A stretch of 32,517 nucleotides of DNA from a virus: positions 1 to 32,517 of IMG/VR virus record IMGVR_UViG_3300009285_002433; one strand, 5' to 3'. The notes beneath the pieces were generated by a model. It saw nothing but the letters and a program-made list of their open reading frames with translations. It was not told the DNA's origin and ran no database searches. Made by a program: the position numbers and the translations under genes. Of the stretch, positions 7,606 through 15,327 are shown piece after piece (the stretch's first letter is position 1; the number at the start of each line of letters is the position of its first letter).

Positions 7606-8540
7606 GCGCTGCGCGCCTCCACGTCGGCGTACCAGGACGCACCGCGGGTGTCGCCGTCGAGGCGCACCGTCTCCGTTCGGTACGTGCCCAGCAAGCGCTC
7701 GCTCACAAGCTCGATGGTCGCGCCCGGGCGCAGTTGCGGAAGGATGAGCGTCTGCAACTTGACACCCGTGAGCGTCTGGACCGGGGTGTTGATCAGCCCC
7801 GATTCGGCCGAGACGACGAGGGCTACCCCGGCGGTGGACGCCCCGTAGGCGATCACCTGGATGGCACCGTCCTGCACCGACCAGTCGAAGCGCCACATCA
7901 CGGCCATGCGGTCCATGACATCGCGGGCGTTCCCCGACACCGACATCGGGCGCCGCAGGACGGTCGCGAACCCCTGGTCCTTGAGCGACCGCTCGAGCAC
8001 GGCGAGGTCTCGGTCGAGGGTGGCGATGGACAGACGCGACGGCTTCTGTGCAGGCAGCGGCTTGCCGAAGACCACCGGGTTGCGGGCGGGGTCCGGGATG
8101 TTCTCGAGGAACTGCCTGGCCACGGCCTCGACGACCTTCTTGACCGAGGCGCCCGCCGGGAACGTGCGCTTGATCTCCTGCGCCTTGAAGGTCTCGACGC
8201 CGTCACCGCACTCGACGGTCGTGATCATGTCGGCCCCCGAGCGCTCGGTCTGCACACGGGTAACGTCGCCCTCGTAGGCGAGCTCCACGCCCGCGCCGTA
8301 GCCGACCGACAGGCGCAGCACGCCGCCGGCCTCGATGCGGGCCTGGCTGTCCCGCTCGAGGTTGTAGAGCTTGACCACGGCGCGGTTGGCGTCGCTCTGG
8401 ATCGTCTTCTGGACGTCGAAGGCGATCTGCATGCCCTCGCTCCACGCCTCGCCCGATGGGCCGAGCGAGTCGATGTGCAGACCCTCGCCGCCGCCTGGTC
8501 CGACGTCCACGATCGCGCGGCGGTGGAACAGCTCGGTCAA
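7602..8540 (-). CDS. Baseplate hub protein (gp27/gpD-like)
   Basis: This 312-residue protein has the pattern of phage hub proteins: 'MQIAFDVQKTIQSDANRAVVKLYNLERDSQARIEAGGVLRLSVGYGAGVELAYEGDVTRVQTE..GADMITTVECGDG', typical of the gp44/gpD-like hub that forms the trimeric ring between tube and spike. The frame opens at a TTG (8540) that overlaps the upstream stop (TTGA). A GAGGAG site lies five bases upstream and no ATG is available near, so I accept the TTG start. It sits between the plug gene and the Gp138-like spike, as in other simple contractile phages. Confidence 0.82.
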   Translation of the reverse strand: MTELFHRRAIVDVGPGGGEGLHIDSLGPSGEAWSEGMQIAFDVQKTIQSDANRAVVKLYNLERDSQARIEAGGVLRLSVGYGAGVELAYEGDVTRVQTERSGADMITTVECGDGVETFKAQEIKRTFPAGASVKKVVEAVARQFLENIPDPARNPVVFGKPLPAQKPSRLSIATLDRDLAVLERSLKDQGFATVLRRPMSVSGNARDVMDRMAVMWRFDWSVQDGAIQVIAYGASTAGVALVVSAESGLINTPVQTLTGVKLQTLILPQLRPGATIELVSERLLGTYRTETVRLDGDTRGASWYADVEARSA

Positions 8541-8863
8541 GCAAGCTCCTCGGCGCCGACGAAGATCAGGGCGTCCTTGCCCTCGGCCAGGCTGTCACGC
8601 CCGGGCTCCGTGCGCGTGCCGTGGACGTCCACGAGCAGGAGCACGCCGTCAGGCAGACCATCGACGACGTACTGACCCAGGGCCGACTGCTCGGTGCGGA
8701 TGCGCTGGCCGACGATCAGGGGGTCGCCGGCAGCGTTGGACACGGACAGATACCAGGCATCATCCCGGCTGTTGTAGGTGAAGCGCAGCCGGTAGACGGT
8801 GTCGCCGAGCGTCGTGTCCTGCTCGTAGTCCGAGTAGTCCGAGGTCGTGGGCAGGGTGATCAC
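8537..8863 (-). CDS. Baseplate plug protein, Pam3 gp18-like
   Basis: This 108-residue protein starts at a GTG (8863) that overlaps the stop of the Dit-like gene (GTGA). The sequence 'VYRLRFTYNSRDDAWYLSVSNAAGDPLIVGQRIR...' and the later 'LPDGVLLLVDVHG...GRDSL..G..ALIFV' match the small plug proteins known from cyanophage Pam3-type baseplates, which fill the hub lumen. Location between Dit-like and hub genes agrees. No other domain is seen. Confidence 0.78.
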   Translation of the reverse strand: MITLPTTSDYSDYEQDTTLGDTVYRLRFTYNSRDDAWYLSVSNAAGDPLIVGQRIRTEQSALGQYVVDGLPDGVLLLVDVHGTRTEPGRDSLAEGKDALIFVGAEELA

Positions 8864-9525
8864 GGTGTGCCTCCTGCGATCGCGCCGGTCACGCTCTTGA
8901 GTGCTATGCCCGCCCTCTCGGACGCCGAGCGGATCGATGTGATGGCTCCCTCTGCCACGGCCTTCTTCTTCTGCCGCCCGCGCTGCACCTTGCCTGCTGC
9001 CAAGTCCTTCGCCGGCGCCGCCAGCTTCTCGATCGTCGTCGTGACCACGGCGACCTTGTGGATCTCGCGCAGGCTCATCGAGAACGAGAGGGCCTCGCCC
9101 TCCTCGTTGCTCTCCGTCCAGTCGAGCCGCTCGATCACCATGTCGTCGTAGACGCGCAGGCGGGTCACGACGCGGAGGAGCGTCTTCTCCTGCCAGAGGC
9201 GCTCGAGGATGGACGCCGCCGCCTCACTCCTGGGCCGCGCCGACTCGTAGGCGGACTGCTGGGCCGACTGATCGATCGGATAGTCCGAGACCATTCCCTC
9301 GATGGTCAGCGTCCTCGGTGCGTGGATGATGTGGTCGTTGATGGTCGAGCCGTCCTCCACCGTCGAGGACGTGACATCGCTGGAGAATCCGTGCGTGCGC
9401 GAGATGACGCAGTCGAACTTCACCGACTCCGTGAGGCTGATCAGTTCAGTGCGACCCTTCACCGAGCGACTCGGGCTCTGCGCTCCGCCGGATGACGCCA
9501 GGATGTCGGTGACCGCAGTCGCCAT
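8860..9525 (-). CDS. Dit-like baseplate hub / distal tail protein
   Basis: This 221-residue protein starts at an ATG at 9525, three bases after the tape measure stop codon. Residues ~30-130 (FDCVISRTHGFSSDVTSSTVEDGSTINDHIIHAPRTLTIEGMVSDYP...LLRVVTRLRVYDDMVIERLDW) follow the N-terminal domain of Dit-like proteins, which form the ring at the tip of the tail tube. The C-terminal ~60 residues are Lys/Arg/Ala-rich and probably helical. It lies between the tape measure and the plug/hub genes, as expected. Confidence 0.75.
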   Translation of the reverse strand: MATAVTDILASSGGAQSPSRSVKGRTELISLTESVKFDCVISRTHGFSSDVTSSTVEDGSTINDHIIHAPRTLTIEGMVSDYPIDQSAQQSAYESARPRSEAAASILERLWQEKTLLRVVTRLRVYDDMVIERLDWTESNEEGEALSFSMSLREIHKVAVVTTTIEKLAAPAKDLAAGKVQRGRQKKKAVAEGAITSIRSASERAGIALKSVTGAIAGGTP

Positions 9526-9528
9526 CGT

Positions 9529-11157
9529 CTACCCCATGTCGGCGAGCGCCGACCTCGTCATGTAGTCGATCTCGTGACGCACCGCGCGCCGCACCTCGGC
9601 CCCCACGTCGGCCGCGCTGGCGTTCGAGCCTGCCGGCATGTTGACCGTGATCCCGCCGACGTTGAGCACCGCCGAGCGCCCGCCGCCCATGGTCGCCGCG
9701 AGGGCGGGGTTGTACCGCAGGCCCGTCGAGAATCGGTCGGCGCGAAGGTTGGACTCTGGCGAGCCAGGGCGGCCAGGGGAGTGCGAGATCATGCCGGTCA
9801 GCAGCCCTCCGACGCCGCGATTCCGGCCGCGCAGCTTGTCGCCAACCCACTCGGCGGCGCCGACGGCCTTGCCGATCGGATCGGTCACGTAGGTGCGGAA
9901 CCAGTCGGCCACGCCCTGCCACGCGGCCTTGAAGGCGTCGGTGGTCGCGGTCCACGCCGCGGTCATCTGCGCCGACATCCACCCGAGCGCGCGCACGATC
10001 GGCGACCAAACGTTGGACATGAGCCAGCCGGCCGCGGCCTTGTAGGCGTCGCGGATCGCCCACCACGTCGCGAGGGCCGCATACCGCCAGTCGTCCCAGT
10101 TCACGATGACCGAGGCGATGATCGCGGAGATCGCCAGGATGGCAACCATGATCGGGTTGGCGGCCATCGCGAGCCACAGCGCCTTCATGGACAGCGCCAG
10201 GCCCTTGATGGCGAGCGAGAACTGCTTGACCTTCTGGACGACGAGCATCGCCATGAAGGCGGCCAGCGCCCCCTTGGCCGCCACGATGGCTGGCTCGCTC
10301 CCGATGAACCAGGAGACCATGTCCTTCATGGCCAGGACGAAGGCCGACGTCGCGTCCCAGGCCACGCGCACCGCCGTCGTCAAGCCCTCGATGAACGCCT
10401 TGACCTTGGTCGCGATCAACTCGCGATTCTTCTCCGCCCACTCGGTGAATCGGTTGGCGATGTCCGACACGACCGGCATGAGCTCCGTGCCGACCTGAAG
10501 CGCGAGCCCGGCGACGACCGCCTTCGCCCGGCCCATCGACTTTTCCATCGCATCGGCAGCCGCGATCGCCGCCGGCCCCGGCACCATGCCGAACCTGCGC
10601 GCCTCGTCGCCCAGCTTGGCTAGGCCCTCGGCGCCCTCCATGATCGTCGGCAGCATGCGCCGCCCGCCGCGACCGAGCAGATCGAAGGCGAGCGCCACGC
10701 GCTTGGATCGGTCGGTCGTCTTCGCCATGCCGTCGGCGACCTTCATGAAGAGCGCCTCGGCGGGCATCGTCTTCAGGTCGTCAGCGGAGATGCCGAGATC
10801 GGCGAAGGACTTGGCGGCCTCCGCGCTGCCCTCTCTGGCTTCGACGATCTTCCGGTTGAAGACCGCCATCGCCGTTCCGACGTCCTCGACGCTCGCTCCG
10901 CCCAGCTTCGCCGCGGCCGAGAGCTCGGCGAAGAACTGCGCGTTGACGCCCGCCGACTGCGCCATCTCGTCGATCGTGTCGATGTACCGCCGGGCGCCCT
11001 CGGCCAGACCGAAGAGGCCAGCGGCGGAGCTGATCGCGACGGCGCCGACGGCGGCCACCGACCGCTTGACGTCGGAGATGGACCGCTCGAGCGCCTCCAG
11101 GGGGCGCTTGTCGATAGAAAATCCCCATTTTGTCAATAATTCTCGCACGGTAGGCAT
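9529..11157 (-). CDS. Tail tape measure protein
   Basis: This 542-residue protein has its ATG at 11157 overlapping the TAA of the frameshifted tail chaperone by one base (TAATG). The first half is Ala-rich and helical (KRPLEALERSISDVKRSVAAVGAVAISSAAGLFGLAEGARRYIDTIDEMAQSAG), typical of tape measure proteins. Hydrophobic helices lie at ~36-55 and ~305-360. A Trp-rich helical part follows, then a C-terminus with 'GGRSAVLNVGGITVNMPAG' typical of the tape measure end. At the usual ~1.5 angstrom per residue the tail would be about 80 nm long. No peptidoglycan hydrolase domain is visible. Confidence 0.9.
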   Translation of the reverse strand: MPTVRELLTKWGFSIDKRPLEALERSISDVKRSVAAVGAVAISSAAGLFGLAEGARRYIDTIDEMAQSAGVNAQFFAELSAAAKLGGASVEDVGTAMAVFNRKIVEAREGSAEAAKSFADLGISADDLKTMPAEALFMKVADGMAKTTDRSKRVALAFDLLGRGGRRMLPTIMEGAEGLAKLGDEARRFGMVPGPAAIAAADAMEKSMGRAKAVVAGLALQVGTELMPVVSDIANRFTEWAEKNRELIATKVKAFIEGLTTAVRVAWDATSAFVLAMKDMVSWFIGSEPAIVAAKGALAAFMAMLVVQKVKQFSLAIKGLALSMKALWLAMAANPIMVAILAISAIIASVIVNWDDWRYAALATWWAIRDAYKAAAGWLMSNVWSPIVRALGWMSAQMTAAWTATTDAFKAAWQGVADWFRTYVTDPIGKAVGAAEWVGDKLRGRNRGVGGLLTGMISHSPGRPGSPESNLRADRFSTGLRYNPALAATMGGGRSAVLNVGGITVNMPAGSNASAADVGAEVRRAVRHEIDYMTRSALADMG

Positions 11158-11830
11158 TACTTAGCGCCCCTTCCGGCGGGCCTGTGCTTCTCGTCCCACC
11201 GCCGTTGTGCCGCATCCGCCCGCTCCTGGAAGTCGAGCACGAGATGGGCCTCCACAAGCTCCAGGAGCGACCATGCTTTGACCTCGCGCAAGGACCCCAT
11301 CCCGGCCTGTACGGGCCGCCAGAACCACGACTGAGCGTCTACGTGCCTGCCACACTCGTCCCCGAGGAGCCCGGCAGCCGAGAGATCGGGGCCAGGCGCG
11401 CGCTCGCGCTTCGCCGCGCTGCGCCGATCCAGGAGGAAAAAGGGAGCTTGAGGTTGCTCTCGAGGACGAACGCCGCGACCTCGAGCATCGTGTCGAGCTC
11501 GCCGGCGAAGACCTCGTCGAAGTTGGCGGGCGTCACGAGGATGCTGTCGCAGTGGACGCTGCCCTCGGAACCGTCCACCTTGCGGGCGATCATGCGCTTG
11601 ATGGTCGTGCGCAGCTCAGGGTCCGAGATGGAGCGGCCGAGGCTCGAGATCGCGTGGCCCAGCGCGGGCATCACATCGGTGTCGAGGTTCGTGAGCGCCC
11701 CGATGCCCTCGCCGAGCGCCGGGAGTGAGACCCTGCCGACGATGCCGGCGATCTCCATGGCGGCAGTGGCGGGCAGGAGCGTGGCGGTCCAGACCTTGCC
11801 GCCGATGGACTTCTCGTGGACGGAGGGCAT
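11157..11830 (-). CDS. Tail assembly chaperone, -1 frameshifted long form (G-T type)
   Basis: The ATG-initiated frame from 11830 is read to the TTT codon at 11440-11438. A -1 slip on C-CCT-TTT then enters a frame that is open for 93 codons to a TAA at 11159-11157. The product would be 131 + 93 = 224 residues. The extension contains 'QSWFWRPVQAGMGSLREVKAWSLLELVEAHLVLDFQERADAAQRRWDEK', an amphipathic helical segment of the kind found in the T part of tail assembly chaperones. The TAA touches the tape measure ATG. Without the slip, 181 bases before the tape measure would hold no gene. Slippage frequency cannot be read from sequence. Confidence 0.8.
11339..11830 (-). CDS. Tail assembly chaperone, unshifted short form
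   Basis: This is the 163-residue zero-frame product from the ATG at 11830 to TAG at 11339. It sits between the tube and tape measure genes, the conserved place of tail assembly chaperones that coat the tape measure during tube polymerisation. The middle is helical (FDEVFAGELDTMLEVAAFVLESNLKLPFSSW), as in these chaperones. The last ~30 residues after the slip site are low-complexity (Ala/Ser/Arg/Gly). Its leader carries the 20-base element and a perfect 7-bp hairpin directly against the ATG. Confidence 0.8.
   Translation of the reverse strand: MPSVHEKSIGGKVWTATLLPATAAMEIAGIVGRVSLPALGEGIGALTNLDTDVMPALGHAISSLGRSISDPELRTTIKRMIARKVDGSEGSVHCDSILVTPANFDEVFAGELDTMLEVAAFVLESNLKLPFSSWIGAARRSASARLAPISRLPGSSGTSVAGT
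11438..11444 (-). other. Programmed -1 ribosomal frameshift slippery heptamer
   Basis: The minus strand reads C CCT TTT in the zero frame (CTC CCT TTT TCC), an exact X-XXY-YYZ heptamer of the CCCTTTT kind. A simultaneous -1 slip re-pairs as CCC TTT. A very GC-rich stretch with GCGC/GCGC self-complementarity begins about 15 bases downstream and could stimulate slipping, but the fold is not calculated. The genetic context (chaperone before tape measure) is the classical place for such a site. Confidence 0.82.
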
Positions 11831-11869
11831 AGCCTGGATGATGGGGCCCAGGCTCAGACAGGGACAAGA
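11831..11869 (-). promoter_or_regulatory. Leader element B: 20-base repeat plus start-codon hairpin
   Basis: The 20 bases at 11869-11850 are identical to those at 1438-1419 and also end 19 bases before an ATG. Here AGCCTGG (11854-11848) and CCAGGCT (11837-11831) form a perfect 7-bp stem with a 10-base loop, and the stem ends right at the ATG (11830). The stem sequence differs from the one at element A, yet the position is the same. Regulation of translation or a transcription start nearby is inference. Confidence 0.6.
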
Positions 11870-11872
11870 TGG

Positions 11873-12283
11873 CTAGGGATTGCCACCGTGCGTGAGGCTC
11901 GACGTGGCGAGGCGGATCGTCCACTCGGTGTCGGAGACGTCCTCGCCGCGCTCGAAGGCCGCCGGCTTCTGGATCCACGCCTCGCTCGAGAAGACGATGC
12001 TCCCGCCCTCCTTGACGAGCACCGGGAAGACCACGCCGGACTTCGCGAGGCCCGACATGGTGACGTTGGAGAGCGAGGTCGCCATGAGGGTGACCTTCAT
12101 GGTCGCCGTGCGGCCCGGGCGCTTCGCCCTCGCCACCTCGCCGTCACAGCCCACCTTGGCGGTGAAGGAGTCGTCGTCCTGGTCGATGGAGACGAACGTC
12201 CCCGAGGCGTACCCCGAGAGCGGCGCCCCGCCGACGGTGATCTGGCACTTGCTGGGATCGAACGTGCGGACTGGCTCTGCCAT
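11873..12283 (-). CDS. Tail tube protein (DUF3277-like)
   Basis: This 136-residue protein has a strong ribosome site (AGGAG) before the ATG at 12283. The sequence 'RTFDPSKCQITVGGAPLSGYASGTFVSIDQDDDSFTAKVGCDGEVARAKRPGRTATMKVTLMATSLSN' follows the DUF3277/tube family closely: a short 'v..gG..l.Gy..Gtfv.v..ddd.ft..vG.dGe..r' start and then beta strands. These proteins stack as hexameric rings into the rigid inner tube. It follows the sheath gene directly, the standard order sheath-tube-chaperone-tape measure. Confidence 0.87.
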   Translation of the reverse strand: MAEPVRTFDPSKCQITVGGAPLSGYASGTFVSIDQDDDSFTAKVGCDGEVARAKRPGRTATMKVTLMATSLSNVTMSGLAKSGVVFPVLVKEGGSIVFSSEAWIQKPAAFERGEDVSDTEWTIRLATSSLTHGGNP

Positions 12284-12293
12284 TGGTCGTCTC

Positions 12294-13901
12294 CTAGACG
12301 GTCACGGAGCCCGTGATCGTGACAGCGTGGACCGCCCCGGTGACGGTGGCGGTGAACGAGACCCCCGTGAGCGAGCGGTTGCCCTTGTCGGCGTCGGACA
12401 CGTCGTCCTCGTCGGGGGTCGTGACGGTGTACGACGACAGGCCGCGCGAGGGCCCGGTGTACTGCTCGAGCGCGGTCCGGATCGCTCCCTCGATGGCCGC
12501 GATCCCGGCGTTGGTGAACGGCGTCTTGAAGAGCGGCGACACCGGAGACACGATGACGTCGGCCACCTCGGTGAGCACCGCGTCGTAGATCGCGTCCACG
12601 AGGCGGATCACGTCGATGAACTCGCCGTCCGCCACCGTGCCGTCGTCGGTGATGCTCTTCGCCGCGGTGAAGGGCACGTAGACGTTGGCGTACTTCGCCA
12701 GGGCGTTCGTGCGCTGCGTCGTCGTGAGCACGTCGGCGGTGACCCCGGTGAGGCTGGCGAACTTCCAGGTCTCCGTCCCGGGGTCGGTCGGCAGGCGGGA
12801 TCCCATCCACGCCACATCGGCGTAGGGGTCGGGGCTCGTCGAGACCGCGCCATCGTCGGCCTCGGGGGAGTAGAGCACCCAGGTCCTGGCGTAGCCCGCG
12901 TCCTGGAGACGCCGCGCAATCGAGCCCGTGGTGACGTTGTCGGCGGCCCGCGTCGTGTCCACGATGTTGGCGTCGGGCGACGCGATGCCGAAAATCTTGC
13001 GACGCGTCTCGATGGCGGTCGCCAGCTCCTCCTCGACGGTCGCCTGCACGTCGTCGGCGGCCGGGCTCGCGGTGGTCTCCCACTGGTGAGCGAGGCAGAC
13101 CGCGTACCAGCCCGTCGAGTCCTCGGCCTCGATGTCGGTCAGGTTCGTCGTGATCGAGCCCAGGAGATCGAACTCCAGGTGCATGTTCTCGCCGACCCAC
13201 ATCTGGACGAAGGCGGCAGGGGTCACCGGGGAGATCGAGAGACCGGCATCGCCAGCGATCGTGTTCGTCGCGGTGACCGGGGTCAGGCTCTTGATCGCAC
13301 CGTCGGCGACGGCGGAGGCCACCGTCTCCGAGACCTCGACGACCGTGGCGCCCGCGACGAGGGCCACGCCCGCCACCGTGTAGGTGCCGTCGTTGCCCGT
13401 GGACCCGCTCACCCGGAACTGCGCGCCCACCGGGAACGACGCCCTGTGGTTGCTCGCGATCGTGAACTTCTTGGTGGACGTGGCGGCCGTCGTGATCGCG
13501 TACCCGTCGTTGACCACGGTCGTCAGCGCGGCCTCGATCTCGATGGTCGTCGGCGTGCTGTCGGCCGACGCATCGAAGCCGACGCCATCGAGCCAGATGG
13601 TGTAGCGCGCGGCCGCCTCGACCGTGTCGATCACCACGGTCACGCCGTCGTCGGTCGCCAGCCGACCGATCCCGAGCGTCTGGGGCTTCGGCTCCTGCGA
13701 GAAGTAGGCGACGGCCGCCAGGTAGCACGGGTCCGTCTCCGAGAAGCCGTCGTCCAGGAGATCGTCGGGCTGGGTGTAGTACTTGATCCGGTCGTCCCAC
13801 GCCCTGTGCATCGCCAGGAAGAGGAGCGTCCCGAAGCCCGCGCGCTCGACCGGGCGCGACTCGCGCGTGATGGTCAGGGTGACAACGTCTTCGATCGCCA
13901 T
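12294..13901 (-). CDS. Tail sheath protein (DUF3383-like) with inserted beta domains
   Basis: This 535-residue protein starts at an ATG at 13901 with AGGAG upstream. The N-terminus (EDVVTLTITRESRPVERAGFGTLLFLA) and the C-terminal half (IVDTTRAADNVTTGSIARRLQDAGYARTWVLYSP ... YADVAWMGSRLPTDPGTETWKFASLTGVTAD) match DUF3383-type contractile sheath proteins. The C-terminal domain (PFTNAGIAAIEGAIRTALEQ... and following strands) would supply the mesh-forming arms. Residues ~95-204 contain two inserted domains: the first ends in KKFTI, and the second carries the GSTGNDGTYTV signature seen in baseplate J and the wedge protein. The sheath drives tube ejection by contraction. Confidence 0.88.
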   Translation of the reverse strand: MAIEDVVTLTITRESRPVERAGFGTLLFLAMHRAWDDRIKYYTQPDDLLDDGFSETDPCYLAAVAYFSQEPKPQTLGIGRLATDDGVTVVIDTVEAAARYTIWLDGVGFDASADSTPTTIEIEAALTTVVNDGYAITTAATSTKKFTIASNHRASFPVGAQFRVSGSTGNDGTYTVAGVALVAGATVVEVSETVASAVADGAIKSLTPVTATNTIAGDAGLSISPVTPAAFVQMWVGENMHLEFDLLGSITTNLTDIEAEDSTGWYAVCLAHQWETTASPAADDVQATVEEELATAIETRRKIFGIASPDANIVDTTRAADNVTTGSIARRLQDAGYARTWVLYSPEADDGAVSTSPDPYADVAWMGSRLPTDPGTETWKFASLTGVTADVLTTTQRTNALAKYANVYVPFTAAKSITDDGTVADGEFIDVIRLVDAIYDAVLTEVADVIVSPVSPLFKTPFTNAGIAAIEGAIRTALEQYTGPSRGLSSYTVTTPDEDDVSDADKGNRSLTGVSFTATVTGAVHAVTITGSVTV

Positions 13902-13910
13902 GTCTCTCTC

Positions 13911-14471
13911 CTAAGCCGGCGACTCCGGAACCCAGAACAGGTCGTCCTCGAGATCCGTGCCGTCCGGTGCCTCAAGTGTCCCCTCGACCTCGACGTGCTC
14001 GATCCACCCGATCGTCTCGGTCTGCTCGGAGCAGAAGGACACGCGAGCCACGAAGACCGCGCGCTCCTCCATGCTCGTGTCCATCTCCAGCGTCGCGTCC
14101 TGCACCGCGTCGGCTCCCAGGTACGCCACGCCCTCCAGCCGGAACAGTCGATGCGCGGCCTGCGTCCAGGCGAACGAGCGCACCGTCTCGGCGAGCCCCA
14201 TGGCGCCGTCGCCCATGATCTGCACCGTTACCATGACAAGCCTCGTCCCGGTGACGTGTCGAGCCCCTGCGTCGCCCTCGAAGGCGCCGACCTCGTCGTG
14301 GCCCTCGGCCTGCACCGAGTCGATCGAGACGTCGGCGTAGGGGCGCACCATGCGAAGCTGTCCCTGCCGACCGATGACGACGTGATCTTCGGCCGCGGTG
14401 TCCACGAGCGCGAGCGAGACCCACGCGAACAGGGCGCGCTTCACGCGGGCGATGTCGGCGGTACCGCTCAT
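13911..14471 (-). CDS. Neck / tail terminator-like protein (LIC_12616-like)
   Basis: This 186-residue protein has its ATG at 14471 overlapping the preceding stop (ATGA). The order head completion, this gene, sheath, tube is where tail terminator proteins lie. The sequence 'VKRALFAWVSLALVDTAAEDHVVIGRQGQLRMVRPYADVSIDSVQAEGHDE' and the later 'WTQAAHRLFRLEGVAYLGADAVQDATLEMDTSMEERAVFVARVSF' follow the gp12-like neck terminator (LIC_12616) pattern. It would cap the tube and sheath and join them to the head. The family call is from memory of the pattern. Confidence 0.65.
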   Translation of the reverse strand: MSGTADIARVKRALFAWVSLALVDTAAEDHVVIGRQGQLRMVRPYADVSIDSVQAEGHDEVGAFEGDAGARHVTGTRLVMVTVQIMGDGAMGLAETVRSFAWTQAAHRLFRLEGVAYLGADAVQDATLEMDTSMEERAVFVARVSFCSEQTETIGWIEHVEVEGTLEAPDGTDLEDDLFWVPESPA

Positions 14472-14854
14472 GCCGGCGACCCCGCGGGATCGACGCCCGC
14501 CCGATCGACTCGCACCGCAACCGCCTCGACGTGGGGCATCTGCGCGTGCGTGTAGCCACCCGCGGAAACCACCTCGTACTCCTCGCCCTGGTAGACGATC
14601 CGGTCGGCCGCCAGGCCGCTCGACTCGTTCGCCGAGCGCAGCGAATCGGCCGTGAAAATCTTGACGCTGTCCCGGGTGCGCAGGCCCTCGGGCAGGCGCA
14701 TGAGCTCCCGCGGTCCGGTGGGCTGCACGCTCGCCGTGATCGTCGTCTCGTAGGACGCGCCGTCGGTCCAAACGCCCGAGATGTACGCGCCTTCCAGCCG
14801 TCGGATCCTGGTGACCGACGAGAAGAAGCACGCGGGCGTGCGGATGGTGCTCAT
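14468..14854 (-). CDS. Head-closure / neck protein, uncertain family
   Basis: This 128-residue protein starts at an ATG at 14854 that overlaps the stop of the HK97 gp10-like gene (ATGA). It has a beta-rich middle ('YETTITASVQPTGPRELMRLPEGLRTRDSVKIFTADSLRSA...AADRIVYQGEEYEVVSAGGY'), which recalls small head-closure proteins such as Mu-like/SPP1 gp16-like OB-fold adaptors ('..D.I.y.G..Y.V'). Position between gp10-like and terminator-like genes fits a stopper or adaptor. I cannot assign a family with certainty. Confidence 0.65.
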   Translation of the reverse strand: MSTIRTPACFFSSVTRIRRLEGAYISGVWTDGASYETTITASVQPTGPRELMRLPEGLRTRDSVKIFTADSLRSANESSGLAADRIVYQGEEYEVVSAGGYTHAQMPHVEAVAVRVDRAGVDPAGSPA

Positions 14855-15327
14855 CCCTTCGACCTCTTGCCGTTCACGAAGACCCTCCACAGCACCTGCG
14901 ACCGCATCATCCCCGTGTCGATGAGCGGCTGGCTCGAGCCCTTGCGTGCGATCGTCTCGGGCGCCAGCGCCTTGAACGGCCCCTTGGTGATGTGCGTCTT
15001 GACGTCGGCCTCGACGCGCGCCCCGAAGATGGCGAGCGCACCCTCGACCGTGATCTCGTTGCCGCAGACCATCGTCCACAGCTTCAGGAGGAGGTCCTTG
15101 TACTTCTGCCGATTCGTGTCCACGACCGGCGCCAGCATGGCCCTCTTGGGCACGCCGGCTCCGTACTCGTGCGCGGCCGCGATGGTAGCCGTCGCGACCA
15201 TGCCACCGCCGTCCTTGTGCTCGGCGTCCTTGTGCCACCCGACGGTGACGTCGGACCCCGACGCCTTCTTGAGCGTCGCCACGATCCGCCTGAAGCCGCG
15301 GTCCGTGTCCTTGGTGCTAGCCGGCAT
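14851..15327 (-). CDS. Tail completion / HK97 gp10-like neck protein
   Basis: This 158-residue protein starts at an ATG at 15327 and overlaps the stop of the head-tail connector by 11 bases. It contains 'VTVGWHKDAEHKDGGGMVATATIAAAHEYGAGVPKRAMLAPVVD', the typical motif of this family ('v.VG......G...a.iAa.nEfG...iP.RpFl'), and ends with 'PLIDTGMMRSQVLWRVFVNG' ('pLidTG.l..si..rv'). These proteins complete the head-tail or tail-tip junction. Gene order between connector and terminator-like proteins agrees. Confidence 0.8.
   Translation of the reverse strand: MPASTKDTDRGFRRIVATLKKASGSDVTVGWHKDAEHKDGGGMVATATIAAAHEYGAGVPKRAMLAPVVDTNRQKYKDLLLKLWTMVCGNEITVEGALAIFGARVEADVKTHITKGPFKALAPETIARKGSSQPLIDTGMMRSQVLWRVFVNGKRSKG

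Noticed and set aside
11161-11355. Separate 64-codon minus-strand frame between chaperone and tape measure
   Set aside because: It is a shadow in a third frame. The frame that shows chaperone-like sequence is the -1 frame reached from the slip site.
11880-14555. Long plus-strand open frame (891 codons) opposite the sheath and neck genes
   Set aside because: Composition is Arg/Gly/His-rich nonsense typical of the antisense of GC-rich genes, and it lies opposite confidently recognised tail genes.
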